DNA of 64,000 nt from Proluteimonas luteida (GTDB lineage: Bacteria; Pseudomonadota; Gammaproteobacteria; Xanthomonadales; Xanthomonadaceae): NCBI RefSeq assembly GCF_021191695.1, contig NZ_JAIWPT010000003.1:186001-250000 (forward strand), written 5' to 3'. How positions within the stretch are numbered: position 1 is the stretch's first letter; the number at the start of each line of letters is the position of its first letter. The notes below the pieces were generated by a model, which was given only the letters and a program-made list of their open reading frames with translations, did no database searches and was not told the DNA's origin. The position numbers and the translations under genes are program-made. Shown here one piece after another: positions 48,717-57,568 of the stretch.

Positions 48717-48920
48717 TCAGCCGCCGCCGAGCGCATGCACGATCTCGACGCGGTCGCCGTCGTGCAGCCGCGTGTCCGCATGCCGGCCGCGCGGCACGAT
48801 CTCGCCGTTGACCTCGACCGCGACCCGGCGTTCGGCCAGTCCCTGCTGCTGCAGCAGGGCGAGCACGGTGGTGGTGGTGTCTTCGAGCGACAGCGCGTCG
48901 CCATTGAGCAGGATGTCCAT
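48717..48920 (-). CDS. thiS: Sulphur carrier protein ThiS
   Basis: Ubiquitin-like sulphur carrier for the thiazole half of thiamine; 67 residues. It begins '[20 protein letters not shown]' and ends '[11 protein letters not shown]', with the C-terminal Gly-Gly that is adenylated and thiocarboxylated. '[20 protein letters not shown]' matches the central family region. No thiG lies directly after it, which is unusual because thiS-thiG are usually together. Downstream is the convergent lepB. Confidence 0.9.
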   Translation of the reverse strand: MDILLNGDALSLEDTTTTVLALLQQQGLAERRVAVEVNGEIVPRGRHADTRLHDGDRVEIVHALGGG

Positions 48921-49108
48921 TGCGGTATTGTCGCCGCCCCGCGCGGCGCGCGCACCCGCCCGGTACGCCCTGTCACAAATTTGTCGCACTGCGGCGTGAG
49001 TCGCCTGTGGCGCTGTGGAACGATCCGCATCCGTGCGCCGACGTATGTCGCCGGCGCAGCCACCGGCGGATGTCCGCCGTCCGTGTTTTCCCGAGGAGAA
49101 TCCCCACG

Positions 49109-50959
49109 ATGTCGTCCTGGCCCGTCCGTGCCGCCCTCGCGAGCGCGCTTGCGCTTGCCGCCGCCCCCGCGCTTGCCGCGGAACCGTTCTCCAAGACCGT
49201 GTTCTTCGGCGACAGCCTGACCGATTCCGGTCATTTCCGTCCGGTCCTGGTCCAGATGATCGGCCCGCAGGGCGCGATCCTGGGCCGCTTCACCACCAAT
49301 CCCGGCCTGGTCTGGTCCGAGCACCTCGCCGACCGCTACGGCACCGACGCCAGCGCCAACGGCAACGGCCAGGGCGGCGACAACTATGCGGTCGGCGGCG
49401 CCCGGGTGGGCGTCGATTCGGTGGGCGGCCTCGGCTTCACGCCGTCGCTGGTCACCCAGACGACCAGCTACCTCGCCGCGAACGGCGGCCGCGCCGATGC
49501 CGATGCGCTGTACAGCGTCTGGGGTGGCGCCAACGACCTGTTCTCGATTGCCGCCGACCCGACCCAGGCGCCGCAGATCATCGGCGCGGCGGTCGCTGCG
49601 CAGGTCGGCATCGTCGGCACGCTGCAGGGGGCGGGTGCGCGCTACGTCATGGTGCCGTCGATTCCCGACATCGGCCTGACCCCGGCCTCGCGCGCCGGCG
49701 GCGCCGCGGCGATGGCGCAGGGCACCGCGCTGGCCACCGCCTACAACGACGCGCTGTATGGCGGACTGGCGGCGCAGGGCCTGCGGGTGATCCCGGTCGA
49801 TACCTTCCACTTCCTGCAGGAGGTCGTCGCCGATCCGGGCCTGTACGGCTTCGCCAACGTCACTTCGCCGGGATGCGGCGCGCAGCCGCCGCCGGCCGGC
49901 GACTCGTCGCTGTTCTGTAATCCCAATTCGCTGCTCGACCCCAGTGCCGCCGACACCTACCTGTTCGCCGACGGCATCCATCCGGCCAGCCGCGCGCATG
50001 CGCTGATCGCGGACCTGGCGATCTCGATGATCGACGGGCCGCAGCAGATCGCGGTGCTGCCGCAGTCGGCGGCGATGACCGGCCGCGCCCGCGCCGACCG
50101 CATCGCGCACCGGCTGTCGTTCCAGCCGGGCGAGGCCGACGGCAGGCGCTGGTGGGTCGACGTGCGCGGCGACTTCCAGCGCTACGACCACGGCAAGGCT
50201 TACGACGGCGCCGGCCCGGCGGTCACCGCCGGCATCGACTGGAACCGCGGCAACGCCACGTTCGGCGGCTTCCTCGGCTACGGCCGCCAGGGCAACGACT
50301 GGGGCCTGCGCCGCGGCAGCTGGGACCAGGGCGAGGCCAGCGTCGGCGGCTTCGTCGGCTGGCACGCCGATGGCGGCGCCTGGGTCAACGCCCAGCTGAG
50401 CTACAGCTGGCTGGACTTCGACATCGACCGCACCGTGCAGATCGGTCCGGCGACGCGCGTGCATCACGGCGACGCCGACGGCAGCAACCTCACTGCGGCG
50501 GTCAACGCCGGCTGGAACTTCGGCGACGGCCGGTTGCAGCATGGCCCGGTGCTGTCGCTGGTCGCCCAGCGGATCGAGGTCGACGGCTTCGCCGAGAGCG
50601 ATCCGACCCTGTCCAGCTCGCTGGCCTATCCCTCGCAGGACTTCGACTCGCTGATCGGCAGCGCCGGCTGGCAGTTCGCCTACGCGGCCGGCGACAGCCT
50701 GCGCCCGTATGCCAGGCTGACCGTCGACCGCGAGTTCGAGGATGTCCCGGCCGAGGCCTGGGCATGGTCGCAGTCGTTGCCGTCGACGCTGCCCTACGCG
50801 GTGCCCGCGCGCGGCTACGACCGCAGCTATGGCAGCCTGACCTTCGGCGCCCAGACCCGCGTGTCCGGCCTGGAAGCGAACCTGGGCGCCACGCTGACCG
50901 TCGGCCAGAAGGGCGGCAGCCACGCGACCGTGTTCGCGACGGTCGGCGGCGGGTTCTGA
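49109..50959 (+). CDS. GDSL-family esterase autotransporter (EstA-like)
   Basis: 616 residues. The signal peptide '[19 protein letters not shown]' precedes the passenger, a GDSL/SGNH hydrolase: block I '[19 protein letters not shown]' (catalytic Ser), block II '[14 protein letters not shown]' (Gly), block III '[13 protein letters not shown]' (Asn), block V '[20 protein letters not shown]' (Asp and His). The C-terminal part (about 345-616) is an autotransporter barrel ending '[12 protein letters not shown]' with terminal Phe. RBS GAGGAGAA precedes ATG 49109. It should be displayed at the cell surface and hydrolyse esters; in P. aeruginosa EstA affects rhamnolipid and motility. Substrate here unknown. 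Confidence 0.95.
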   Translation: MSSWPVRAALASALALAAAPALAAEPFSKTVFFGDSLTDSGHFRPVLVQMIGPQGAILGRFTTNPGLVWSEHLADRYGTDASANGNGQGGDNYAVGGARVGVDSVGGLGFTPSLVTQTTSYLAANGGRADADALYSVWGGANDLFSIAADPTQAPQIIGAAVAAQVGIVGTLQGAGARYVMVPSIPDIGLTPASRAGGAAAMAQGTALATAYNDALYGGLAAQGLRVIPVDTFHFLQEVVADPGLYGFANVTSPGCGAQPPPAGDSSLFCNPNSLLDPSAADTYLFADGIHPASRAHALIADLAISMIDGPQQIAVLPQSAAMTGRARADRIAHRLSFQPGEADGRRWWVDVRGDFQRYDHGKAYDGAGPAVTAGIDWNRGNATFGGFLGYGRQGNDWGLRRGSWDQGEASVGGFVGWHADGGAWVNAQLSYSWLDFDIDRTVQIGPATRVHHGDADGSNLTAAVNAGWNFGDGRLQHGPVLSLVAQRIEVDGFAESDPTLSSSLAYPSQDFDSLIGSAGWQFAYAAGDSLRPYARLTVDREFEDVPAEAWAWSQSLPSTLPYAVPARGYDRSYGSLTFGAQTRVSGLEANLGATLTVGQKGGSHATVFATVGGGF

Positions 50960-50994
50960 GCATCGCGCGTGAGCCGGCGACGCCGTCCGCGGCG

Positions 50995-51024
50995 TTGCCA
51001 ACGCGCGCGATCGCGGCATAGACT
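50995..51024 (+). promoter_or_regulatory. Sigma-70-type promoter for tRNA-Gly
   Basis: TTGCCA (50995-51000), 18-nt spacer, TAGACT (51019-51024). The start would be a few bases before the tRNA at 51036. The spacer is purely GC-rich with GCGCGCG. Confidence 0.6.
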
Positions 51025-51035
51025 GCGTGGCCTGC

Positions 51036-51109
51036 GCGGGTGTAGCTCAATGGCAGAGCTGTTGCTTCCCAAGCAACTGACGAGGGTTCGATTCCCTTCA
51101 CCCGCTCCA
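51036..51109 (+). tRNA. tRNA-Gly (CCC)
   Basis: Acceptor arm GCGGGTG (51036-51042) pairs with CACCCGC (51099-51105), then T and encoded CCA. The D-arm 'GCTCAATGGCAGAGC', the anticodon stem GTTGC/GCAAC with loop TTCCCAA (anticodon CCC at 51068-51070) and the T-arm 'GAGGGTTCGATTCCCTT' are present. A strong promoter precedes it and a strong terminator follows. Confidence 0.97.
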
Positions 51110-51114
51110 ATCTT

Positions 51115-51156
51115 GAACGGCGGCATCATCTCGCGGTGATGCCGCCGTTCTCTTTG
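51115..51156 (+). terminator. Strong hairpin terminator after tRNA-Gly
   Basis: GAACGGCGGCATCA (51115-51128) and TGATGCCGCCGTTC (51137-51150) form a perfect 14-bp stem with an 8-nt loop, followed by TCTTTG. It lies 5 nt after the tRNA CCA end and should isolate the tRNA from rimK. Confidence 0.85.
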
Positions 51157-51201
51157 CCGGCGTGTCGTGGTCCGGCCCCGGCGGGGTCTTCCGGTGATGC
51201 G

Positions 51202-52131
51202 ATGAAGCTTGCGATCCTGTCCCGCAATACGAAGCTCTATTCCACGCGTCGCCTGCTGGAAGCGGCGCGGGTGCGCGGGCATACCGCGCGGGTGCTCGAT
51301 CCGCTGCGCTGCTACATGCGCATCAGCAACGACGGCTTCTCGATGCGCTACAAGGGCAAGCCGATCGACGGCTTCGATGCGGTGATCCCGCGCTTCTCCG
51401 CGTCGATCACCCGCTACGGCAACGCGGTGCTGCACCAGTTCGAGCTGATGGGCACGCATGCGCCCAACCCGTCGGCGGCGTTCGCGCGCGCGCGCGACAA
51501 GCTGCGCTGCCAGCAACTGCTGGCGGCCGAGGGCATCGGCCTGCCGGCCACGGTGTTCGGCGACAATCCCGACGATACCGACGACCTGCTGGCGATGCTC
51601 GGGCCGCCGCCGCACGTCATCAAGCTCAACGAGGGCACCCAGGGCGCCGGGGTGATGCTGGCCGAGAAGCCGTCGGCCTCGCGCGGCGTGGTCGAAGCGC
51701 TGCGCGGACTGTATGCGAACTTCCTCGTGCAGGAGTTCATCGCCGAGGCGCAGGGGGCGGACCTGCGCTGCTTCGTCGTCGGCGACCGCGTCATCGGCGC
51801 GATGCAGCGGCAGGCGCCGGCCGGCGATTTCCGTTCCAACCTGCATCGCGGCGGGACCGCGTCGGCGGTATGCGCCACGCCCGAGGAGCAGGCGGTCGCG
51901 GTACGGGCCGCGCAGGTCGTCGGGCTGGGCATAGCCGGCGTCGACCTGATCCGGGCCAAACGCGGCCCGCTGGTGCTCGAGGTCAACGCCTCGCCCGGCC
52001 TGGAGGGGATCGAGGCGGTCACCGGACTGGATATTGCCGGCGGCATCATCGAGCACATCGCCAGCCACGCCGCCCCGGGGCGGCCGCCTGCGCGGAAATC
52101 CCGCAGGACGCCTGCCGCTAATGGAAATTGA
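51202..52131 (+). CDS. rimK: ATP-grasp ligase RimK
   Basis: 309 residues. It begins '[20 protein letters not shown]' as in E. coli RimK. The ATP-grasp fold shows '[20 protein letters not shown]' (about 92), '[19 protein letters not shown]' (about 140, nucleotide loop), '[20 protein letters not shown]' and the metal-binding end '[16 protein letters not shown]'. RimK adds glutamates to the C-terminus of ribosomal protein S6 and can make poly-glutamate; in Pseudomonas it responds to c-di-GMP. The C-terminal tail is basic ([12 protein letters not shown]). ATG 51202 was chosen. A terminator follows at 52257. Confidence 0.93.
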   Translation: MKLAILSRNTKLYSTRRLLEAARVRGHTARVLDPLRCYMRISNDGFSMRYKGKPIDGFDAVIPRFSASITRYGNAVLHQFELMGTHAPNPSAAFARARDKLRCQQLLAAEGIGLPATVFGDNPDDTDDLLAMLGPPPHVIKLNEGTQGAGVMLAEKPSASRGVVEALRGLYANFLVQEFIAEAQGADLRCFVVGDRVIGAMQRQAPAGDFRSNLHRGGTASAVCATPEEQAVAVRAAQVVGLGIAGVDLIRAKRGPLVLEVNASPGLEGIEAVTGLDIAGGIIEHIASHAAPGRPPARKSRRTPAANGN

Positions 52132-52615
52132 ACGTTTTTTTTCCGGTTTTCGACGCGCCCGGGACTATCGTGCACATCCGGAATGCGCTCGCGCTCTCTC
52201 TGCCCTGGTCTCGCCGGGGTCGCGACGGATGACGGCAATCGGGGCAACACTCCTTTGACCCGGGCGGGCCTACCGCCTGGGTCTTTTTGTGGTTCTTCTT
52301 GTGGTTCTTCGCCGATTGCCGGGTACCTCGATCGCAGGTCGGGCGCTCGACACTGGTATTTCCGGTCAGGCCGCACCGGCGGGTCCGCCGACAGCTCACG
52401 AATCGCGGCGCGGGACCGACCTCCGCAAGGCCGGGGCAGTCGTCTTCCTCGCGTCCGGCCCCGGTGACGGTTGTGTCGTCGAACTTCGTGCCGCAAGCGC
52501 TGTCGTATGCGTTGCCGCGACAGCCCGGGCCGCACCATGCCGCCCTGTGCCATCATTCGCTCATGGCGACATCGCATGCCGGAACCGGCCCGCGCCCCGC
52601 CCCCAAGGACATCCC
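52132..52615. other. 484-nt gap between rimK and the two-component genes
   Basis: No gene is convincing here. The first 125 nt after rimK contain a T-rich stretch (TTTTTTTT near 52133-52142). A terminator sits at 52257-52288. From 52303 to about 52374 the sequence resembles a stretch before metF (56434-56519): GGTTCTTCGCCGATT and CCGGG..CCTCG..AGGTCGGG are shared. The rest (52380-52615) is plain GC-rich sequence that must hold the promoter of the response regulator. No clear -35/-10 was found. Confidence 0.55.
52257..52288 (+). terminator. Rho-independent terminator after rimK
   Basis: GACCCGGGCGG (52257-52267), loop GCCTA, CCGCCTGGGTC (52273-52283): 11-bp stem with one G-T pair, followed by TTTTT (52284-52288). 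It fits the end of the rimK transcript 125 nt after the stop. Confidence 0.85.
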
Positions 52616-53299
52616 ATGCATATTCTCGTCATCGAAGACAACCAGGACATCGCCGCCAACCTTGGCGACTACCTCGAGGATCGCGGCCACACCGTGGATT
52701 TCGCCGCGGATGGCGTGACCGGCCTGCACCTGGCGGTGGTGCACGATTTCGATGCGATCGTGCTCGACCTCAACCTGCCGGGCATGGACGGCCTGGAGGT
52801 CTGCCGCAAGCTGCGCAACGACGCGCGCAAGCAGACCCCGGTGCTGATGCTGACCGCGCGCGACAGCCTCGACAACAAGCTCGCCGGCTTCGATTCCGGG
52901 GCCGACGACTACCTGGTCAAGCCGTTCGCGCTGCAGGAGGTCGAGGTCCGCCTCAACGCGCTGTCGCGCCGCGGCAAGGGCACCCATACCCGGGTGCTGG
53001 ATGTCGGCGACCTCGAATACAACCTCGATACGCTGGAAGTGCGCCGCGGCGGCAAGCTGCTGCAGCTCAACCCGACCGCGCTGAAGATCCTGCAGTCGCT
53101 GATGGAGGCCTCGCCGGCGGTGGTCACGCGGCAGGAGCTCGAGACCCGGGTCTGGGGCGAGGAACTGCCGGATTCCGATTCGCTGCGCGTGCACATCCAC
53201 GGCCTGCGCGCGGTCGTCGACAAGCCGTTCGACACGCCGTACATCCAGACCCGCCACGGCATCGGCTACCGCATCGCGGTCCCCGATGGCGGCAACTGA
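52616..53299 (+). CDS. OmpR-family response regulator
   Basis: 227 residues. Receiver: 'MHILVIEDNQDIAANLGDYL' with the acidic residues at 8-9, phospho-acceptor Asp51 in 'IVLDLNLPGMDGLE', Thr80 in 'LMLTARDS', Lys102 in 'DYLVKPFAL'. The winged-helix effector domain (about 130-225) has 'LLQLNPTALKILQSLMEASP' and ends 'YIQTRHGIGYRIAVP'. ATG 52616 was chosen because upstream frame codes no conserved sequence. It overlaps the histidine kinase gene by 14 nt, so the two form a pair. The signal is not known. Confidence 0.94.
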   Translation: MHILVIEDNQDIAANLGDYLEDRGHTVDFAADGVTGLHLAVVHDFDAIVLDLNLPGMDGLEVCRKLRNDARKQTPVLMLTARDSLDNKLAGFDSGADDYLVKPFALQEVEVRLNALSRRGKGTHTRVLDVGDLEYNLDTLEVRRGGKLLQLNPTALKILQSLMEASPAVVTRQELETRVWGEELPDSDSLRVHIHGLRAVVDKPFDTPYIQTRHGIGYRIAVPDGGN

Positions 53300-54632
53300 C
53301 GGCGGGGGCCCGGCGCCGGGACGCGTGCGCCGGCGCCGTTACCGGCGGCGTCTGCGCAGCCGCATCATCCTGTCGTTCGCGCTGTTCGGGCTGGGCCTGA
53401 CGGCACTGTTCGCGGTGCTGACCCAGGAAGCGCGCAACCGGGTCGAGAACGCCCTGGTCGAAGATGCGATGAACCGCAACATCGACGAGTTCGCCGGGCG
53501 CTGGTTCAGCGATCCGGACAGCCCGCCGGAGGTGCCGTTCGAGCAGGTGAAGGCCTGGTTCTATACCCCGGACCGCTTCGACGTGGTCCGCGCCAACCGG
53601 CCGGAATGGGCCTCGCTGTCCGACGGCATCCACGGCTTCAGCGGCACCGACGAGTTCGGCCATCCGATGGCCTACAAGCTGGCGGTGCGCAAGACGCCCG
53701 AGGCCTGGTTCTTCCTCGCCTACGACATGACCCAGACCCAGCGCGGCGAGGCGCAGTTCCAGCGTGCGATCACCAGTGCGTTGATCGTGGTGTCGCTGCT
53801 GTCGCTGCTGATCGGCTGGTGGGCGGCGTCGCGGGTGATGAGCCCGGTGACCGAACTGGCCAACCGGCTCAGCCGTTCCGGCGACAGCTCCACGCCGCAG
53901 GCGCTGGCGCCGCACTTCGCCGACGACGAGGTCGGCCAGCTGGCCAGCGCACTCGACGACTACGCCTTCCGCCTGACCGAGGTCGTGCAGCGCGACCGCG
54001 AGTTCAATGCCGACGTCAGCCACGAGCTGCGCACGCCGCTGGCGGTGATCCGCGGTGCGGTGGAGCTGCTGCTGTCGCGGCCGGACCTGGACGAGAAGAC
54101 CCGGACCCGCCTGCTGCGCATCCAGCGCGCCGAGCAGCAGTGCACCGATCTGATCAGCGCGCTGCTGCTGCTGTCGCGCAACGAGCGCGGCCATGGCGCG
54201 ACCGACGTCGGCAAGGTCGTCGAGCAGCTGTTCGACGCGCATCGCCCGCAGCTCGCCGGCAAGCCGCTGGCGTTGGTGCTCGAGGGCGATCAGCCGCTGG
54301 TCGTCGATGCGCCGGAGGCCGCGATCACCGTCGCGCTGGGCAACCTGGTCGGCAATGCGATCAAGTACACGCACGAGGGCGAGGTCGTCGTGCGGTTGCG
54401 CGGGGACGCGGTCGAGGTCGCCGATTCTGGTCCCGGGCTCAGCGCCGAGGACGCCGCGCGGCTGTTCGAACGCGGCTATCGCGGTACCCATGCCGAGCAT
54501 TCGCAGGGCGGCGGGATCGGCCTGTCGATCGTGCGCCGGCTATGCGCGCTGTACGGCTGGCACGTGCGGGTGGTGCCCGGGCCGGTGCGCGGCGTGGTGG
54601 CGACGCTGTCGTTCCGCCCCGACGTGGACTGA
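53286..54632 (+). CDS. Sensor histidine kinase, partner of the upstream regulator
   Basis: 448 residues. Very basic N-terminus (RRRRYRRRLRSR), span 1 about 27-46, periplasmic loop about 47-160 ('WFSDPDSPPEVPFEQVKAWF' to 'KTPEAWFFLAYDMTQTQ'), span 2 about 162-182, a HAMP-like segment, then the H-box 'REFNADVSHELRTPLAVIRG' with His246. The ATPase has N-box 'GNLVGNAIKYTHEG', G1 'VADSGPGLSAEDAARLF' and G2 'GGGIGLSIVRRL'. The loop is small and has two Trp; no metal-binding Cys or His cluster is seen, so the stimulus is unclear. Confidence 0.93.
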   Translation: MAATDGGGPAPGRVRRRRYRRRLRSRIILSFALFGLGLTALFAVLTQEARNRVENALVEDAMNRNIDEFAGRWFSDPDSPPEVPFEQVKAWFYTPDRFDVVRANRPEWASLSDGIHGFSGTDEFGHPMAYKLAVRKTPEAWFFLAYDMTQTQRGEAQFQRAITSALIVVSLLSLLIGWWAASRVMSPVTELANRLSRSGDSSTPQALAPHFADDEVGQLASALDDYAFRLTEVVQRDREFNADVSHELRTPLAVIRGAVELLLSRPDLDEKTRTRLLRIQRAEQQCTDLISALLLLSRNERGHGATDVGKVVEQLFDAHRPQLAGKPLALVLEGDQPLVVDAPEAAITVALGNLVGNAIKYTHEGEVVVRLRGDAVEVADSGPGLSAEDAARLFERGYRGTHAEHSQGGGIGLSIVRRLCALYGWHVRVVPGPVRGVVATLSFRPDVD

Positions 54633-54717
54633 CGTCGCGCGCCCGGGCCTGGAAGTACATCGAGCGCCGCAGCGAGACCGGGTGGTCGCGGCAGACGGGA
54701 GAGCTACGCCCTGCCTC

Positions 54718-55635
54718 TCACCCCTGCAGCGGCTCCAGCCAGCCATGGGTATCCGGCGTGCTGCCGTCGAACAGGCCGAAGAACAGCGACTGGATCCGGC
54801 GCGTCAGCGGGCCGGCCTTGCCGCTGCCGACCTGGCGGCCGTCGACCGAACGGATCGGGGTGATCTCGGCCGCGGTGCCGCACATGAACAGCTCGTCGCA
54901 CAGGTACAGGTACTCGCGCGGCAGGTCGCGCTCGACGACCTCGATGCCGTTCGCCCGCGCCAGGGTGATGATCGAATGCCGGGTCAGGCCGTTGAGCAGC
55001 GCCGCGCTGACCGGCGTGGTGTGCAGCATGCCATCGAACACCAGGAACAGGTTCTCGCCCGCGCCTTCGCTGAGCAGTCCGGTCGAGGCCAGCGCGATGC
55101 CCTCGCCGAAGCCCAGGCGCCGCGCCTCGCGTGCGACCAGTTGGCCCGACAGGTAGTTGCCGCCGGCCTTGGCGCCGGCCGGGATCGTGTTCGGCGCGAA
55201 GCGCTGCCAGCTCGACACGCAGGCGTCGATGCCGTTCTCCAACACGTCGTCACCGAGATACGCGCCCATCTGCCAGGTGGCGACCGCGACATCGACCGGC
55301 GTATCCGCCGACAGGCCGAACCCGCCGAGGCCGCGGTAGGCCACCGGGCGCAGGTAGGCGGCCTTGAAGCCGTTGCGCACGATCACCGCATGGCAGGCGG
55401 CGTTGATGTCCTCGAGCGAGTAGGGGATCTCGATCTCGTGGATCTTCGCCGACTGGAACAGCCGCCGGTTGTGGTCGGTCAGGCGGAAGATCGCCGGGCC
55501 GTGCGGCGTGTCGTAGCTGCGGATGCCCTCGAACACCGACGAACCGTAGTGCAGCGCATGCGACATCACATGGGTCGTGGCCTCGGCCCAGGGCTTGATG
55601 CTGCCGTTCTGCCAGATCCATTCGGGGTAATGCAT
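54718..55635 (-). CDS. ilvE: Branched-chain amino-acid aminotransferase
   Basis: PLP enzyme for the last step of Ile, Leu and Val synthesis; 305 residues. Family marks: 'YGSSVFEGIRSYDTPHGPAI' (about 30-49), 'AYLRPVAYRGLGGFGLS', the PLP lysine in 'NTIPAGAKAGGNYLSGQLVA' (about 152-171), 'LLSEGAGENLFLVFDG' and 'LYLCDELFMCGTAAEITPIR'. ATG 55635 begins 'MHYPEWIWQNG', the usual start. It is convergent with the kinase gene across 85 nt and stands alone. Confidence 0.95.
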   Translation of the reverse strand: MHYPEWIWQNGSIKPWAEATTHVMSHALHYGSSVFEGIRSYDTPHGPAIFRLTDHNRRLFQSAKIHEIEIPYSLEDINAACHAVIVRNGFKAAYLRPVAYRGLGGFGLSADTPVDVAVATWQMGAYLGDDVLENGIDACVSSWQRFAPNTIPAGAKAGGNYLSGQLVAREARRLGFGEGIALASTGLLSEGAGENLFLVFDGMLHTTPVSAALLNGLTRHSIITLARANGIEVVERDLPREYLYLCDELFMCGTAAEITPIRSVDGRQVGSGKAGPLTRRIQSLFFGLFDGSTPDTHGWLEPLQG

Positions 55636-55690
55636 GGCGCGCGCTCGCGGTCGGGAAACCGCCATTTTGCCTGAATCGGCGGCCCCGACG

Positions 55691-56278
55691 TCAGAGGCTG
55701 ACCCACCAGCAGCCGAGATGCCGGTGCAGCGAGAACACCGTCTGCGAGGCGCCGGCGCCATTGGCGCCGGTCTGGTCGAGCCGCAGCGACGTCGGCGGCA
55801 GCTGGCGCGGCGCGGTGGGGATGTCGCGCGCGCTGGTCCAGCCGCTGAAGCCGCGCTGCTGCGCCGCAACCACCGATTGCGCCGGGCGCTGGGCGGTGAT
55901 GTTGACCAGCGGCCGCTGGGCGACCGTGTCCAGCCGCTGCAGCACCTGGTAGCCGCCGGCGTGGCTCATGCCCGGCCAGTGGTACAGGCCGGCAAGGCGA
56001 TTGGTGTCGCGCGCATCGATCGCGTGCTGCATTTCCTGCATCAGCGCACGCACGCTGCGCGCGCAGCCGCTGCGGACGGCCGTGGCCCGGTTGCGGTCGG
56101 CGCTGCGCGCCGGTTGCGGGCTGCCGCCGACCTCGCTGCACTTGCGGTCGGTGAAGATGGTGCCGCCATCGGCCGCCACGCAGCGCCGGACCTGGGCGTC
56201 CGCCGGGCGCGGGGACCACCACGATGCCAGTGCCGCCGAGGCGAGCAGCAGAGCGGCGATGGGCTTGGCGGCGGACAT
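55691..56278 (-). CDS. Secreted DUF4124-like protein
   Basis: 195 residues. Signal peptide 'AAKPIAALLLASAALASWW', cleaved near 'ADA'. The start of the mature part, 'QVRRCVAADGGTIFTDRKCS', looks like the DUF4124 domain (Cys-x(n)-G-x(n)-DRxC). The rest (about 80-195) contains 'LAGLYHWPGMSHAGGYQVLQ' and ends 'VFSLHRHLGCWWVSL', a Cys-Trp-Trp pattern. Function unknown; such proteins are common in Xanthomonadaceae. It lies upstream of ilvE on the same strand, separated by 55 nt, and may be transcribed with it. Confidence 0.75.
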   Translation of the reverse strand: MSAAKPIAALLLASAALASWWSPRPADAQVRRCVAADGGTIFTDRKCSEVGGSPQPARSADRNRATAVRSGCARSVRALMQEMQHAIDARDTNRLAGLYHWPGMSHAGGYQVLQRLDTVAQRPLVNITAQRPAQSVVAAQQRGFSGWTSARDIPTAPRQLPPTSLRLDQTGANGAGASQTVFSLHRHLGCWWVSL

Positions 56279-56433
56279 CGGGCCAGCGTACCGGCTGGCG
56301 GGCCCGCGGAGAAGCGACGTCCGGCCGGTGCGGGGCGCGGGAGGGATGGACCCGGCAGCGGAGCCGGCGCCCGGCGTTCCGGGCCACCGCCACGGGCGTC
56401 CGGCCGCAGCCGCGGCCGATGGCGGTTTTTTTC

Positions 56434-56519
56434 GGTTCTTCGCCGATTCCCGGGGGCCTCGCCGTAGGTCGGGGCAACGCCCCCGACGCCGGGACTTCCC
56501 ACTGTCATCGGACAAGCCG
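56434..56519. repeat. GTAG/REP-like hairpin repeat between metF and the DUF4124-like gene
   Basis: CCGTAGGTCGGGG (56462-56474), CAACGC, CCCCGAC (56481-56487): a GTAG-headed hairpin like the REP families of Stenotrophomonas and Xanthomonas. It is preceded by GGTTCTTCGCCGATTCCCGGG, which is nearly repeated at 52303-52323. A GC hairpin (56402-56418, CGGCCGC-AGCC-GCGGCCG) and TTTTTTT (56426-56432) lie just before. No transposase of the RAYT type is in the window. Confidence 0.55.
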
Positions 56520-56536
56520 CATGTTCTCCGGCCCTG

Positions 56537-57361
56537 TCAGCCCAGCCGGTCGAGCACCGCCTGCGTCGGCCTGGCCAGGTTCAGGGTATAGAAGTGCAGC
56601 GCCGGCGCGCCGCCGGCGACCAGTCGCTCGCACAGGCGCGCGACGATGTCCGCGCCCAGTTCGCGGATGCCTGCCGCATCGTCGCCGAGCGACTGCATGC
56701 TGCGCAGCATCCAGCGCGGGATCTCCGCGCCGCAGGCCTCCGAGAAGCGCCGCAGCTGGCTGAAGTTCGACACCGGCATGATGCCCGGGATGATCGGGAT
56801 CTCCACCCCGTCGCGGCGCACGCTGTCGACGAAATGGAAGTAGGCGTCGGCGTTGTAGAAATACTGGGTGATCGCCGCGTCCGCGCCGGCTTCCACCTTG
56901 GTCCGGAAATGGCGCAGGTCGGCGCGCGCGTCGCCGGCCTGCGGATGCACTTCCGGATAGCAGCCGACCTCGATGCGGAAACGGTCGCCGAATTCGCTGC
57001 GGATGAACGCCACCAGTTCCGAGGCATAGCGCAGGTCGCCCGGATGGCCCATGCCCGACGGCAGGTCGCCGCGCAGCGCGACGATGCGGGTGCAGCCGAT
57101 CGCCCGGTAGAGCTTGAGCAGCTCGCGGATCTCCTCGCGGCTGCCGCCGACGCACGACAGGTGCGGCGCCGCGTCCAGCCCGTGCTGCTGCTTCAGCCGC
57201 CGCACCGTCTCCGGGGTGTGGCTCAGCGTCGAGCCGCCCGCGCCGAACGTGCACGACACGTATTCGGGTGCATGCACGGCGAGCTTCTTCGCGGTGCGGT
57301 CGAGCTGCGCGCGCTGCTCGTCGTTCTTGGGCGGGTAGAACTCGAAACTGATCGGGGTCAT
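56537..57361 (-). CDS. metF: Methylenetetrahydrofolate reductase
   Basis: FAD enzyme that makes 5-methyl-THF for methionine synthesis; 274 residues. It begins 'MTPISFEFYPPKNDEQRAQL' (catalytic Glu of EFYPPK), followed by 'YVSCTFGAGGSTLSHTPETV', 'APHLSCVGGSREEIRELL', 'IVALRGDLPSGMGHPGDLRY', 'EVGCYPEVHPQA' and 'DAAITQYFYNADAYFHFVDS'. The C-terminus 'PALHFYTLNLARPTQAVLDR' is also typical. A good promoter is seen 29-56 nt upstream. ahcY, metE and metH are not in the window. Confidence 0.96.
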   Translation of the reverse strand: MTPISFEFYPPKNDEQRAQLDRTAKKLAVHAPEYVSCTFGAGGSTLSHTPETVRRLKQQHGLDAAPHLSCVGGSREEIRELLKLYRAIGCTRIVALRGDLPSGMGHPGDLRYASELVAFIRSEFGDRFRIEVGCYPEVHPQAGDARADLRHFRTKVEAGADAAITQYFYNADAYFHFVDSVRRDGVEIPIIPGIMPVSNFSQLRRFSEACGAEIPRWMLRSMQSLGDDAAGIRELGADIVARLCERLVAGGAPALHFYTLNLARPTQAVLDRLG

Positions 57362-57389
57362 CGCGTCGGACGGGGCGAGGGTGGTGGGG

Positions 57390-57417
57390 ATTATATCTCT
57401 TTATCGCGATGGATCAA
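57390..57417 (-). promoter_or_regulatory. Sigma-70-type promoter of metF
   Basis: On the minus strand TTGATC (57412-57417) and TATAAT (57390-57395) are separated by 16 nt, giving a leader of about 20-25 nt before the ATG at 57361. The -10 box is a perfect match. Confidence 0.7.
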
Positions 57418-57529
57418 TTTTGTTTGCCCGCCGCCACTACCCGTGTGCGGTCTGTCCCGGCGTCCATGCCACCGATACCGGAAGAGGGCCCCACGGAACC
57501 GCCCCGGGACTTGGCCGTTGCGCGCGGCA

Positions 57530-57555
57530 TCGATATATTCGGACGAATATATTGA
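57530..57555. promoter_or_regulatory. ModE-type operator 1, before the small secreted protein/di-haem pair
   Basis: TCGATATATTC (57530-57540), GGAC, GAATATATTGA (57545-57555): 11-bp arms with one mismatched pair. It has the same size, spacer and core (TATATTC-N4-GAATATA) as the site at 59617. Read as CGxTATAT-N8-ATATAxxG it follows the E. coli ModE operator layout. It ends 13 nt before the start codon, so binding there would block transcription or initiation. Confidence 0.78.
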
Positions 57556-57568
57556 ACGGGTCCGCCCC

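Noticed and set aside
57390-57417. ModE half-site in the metF promoter (ATTATATCTC)
   Set aside because: The sequence is better read as a TATAAT -10 box on the minus strand; there is no inverted partner at the right spacing.
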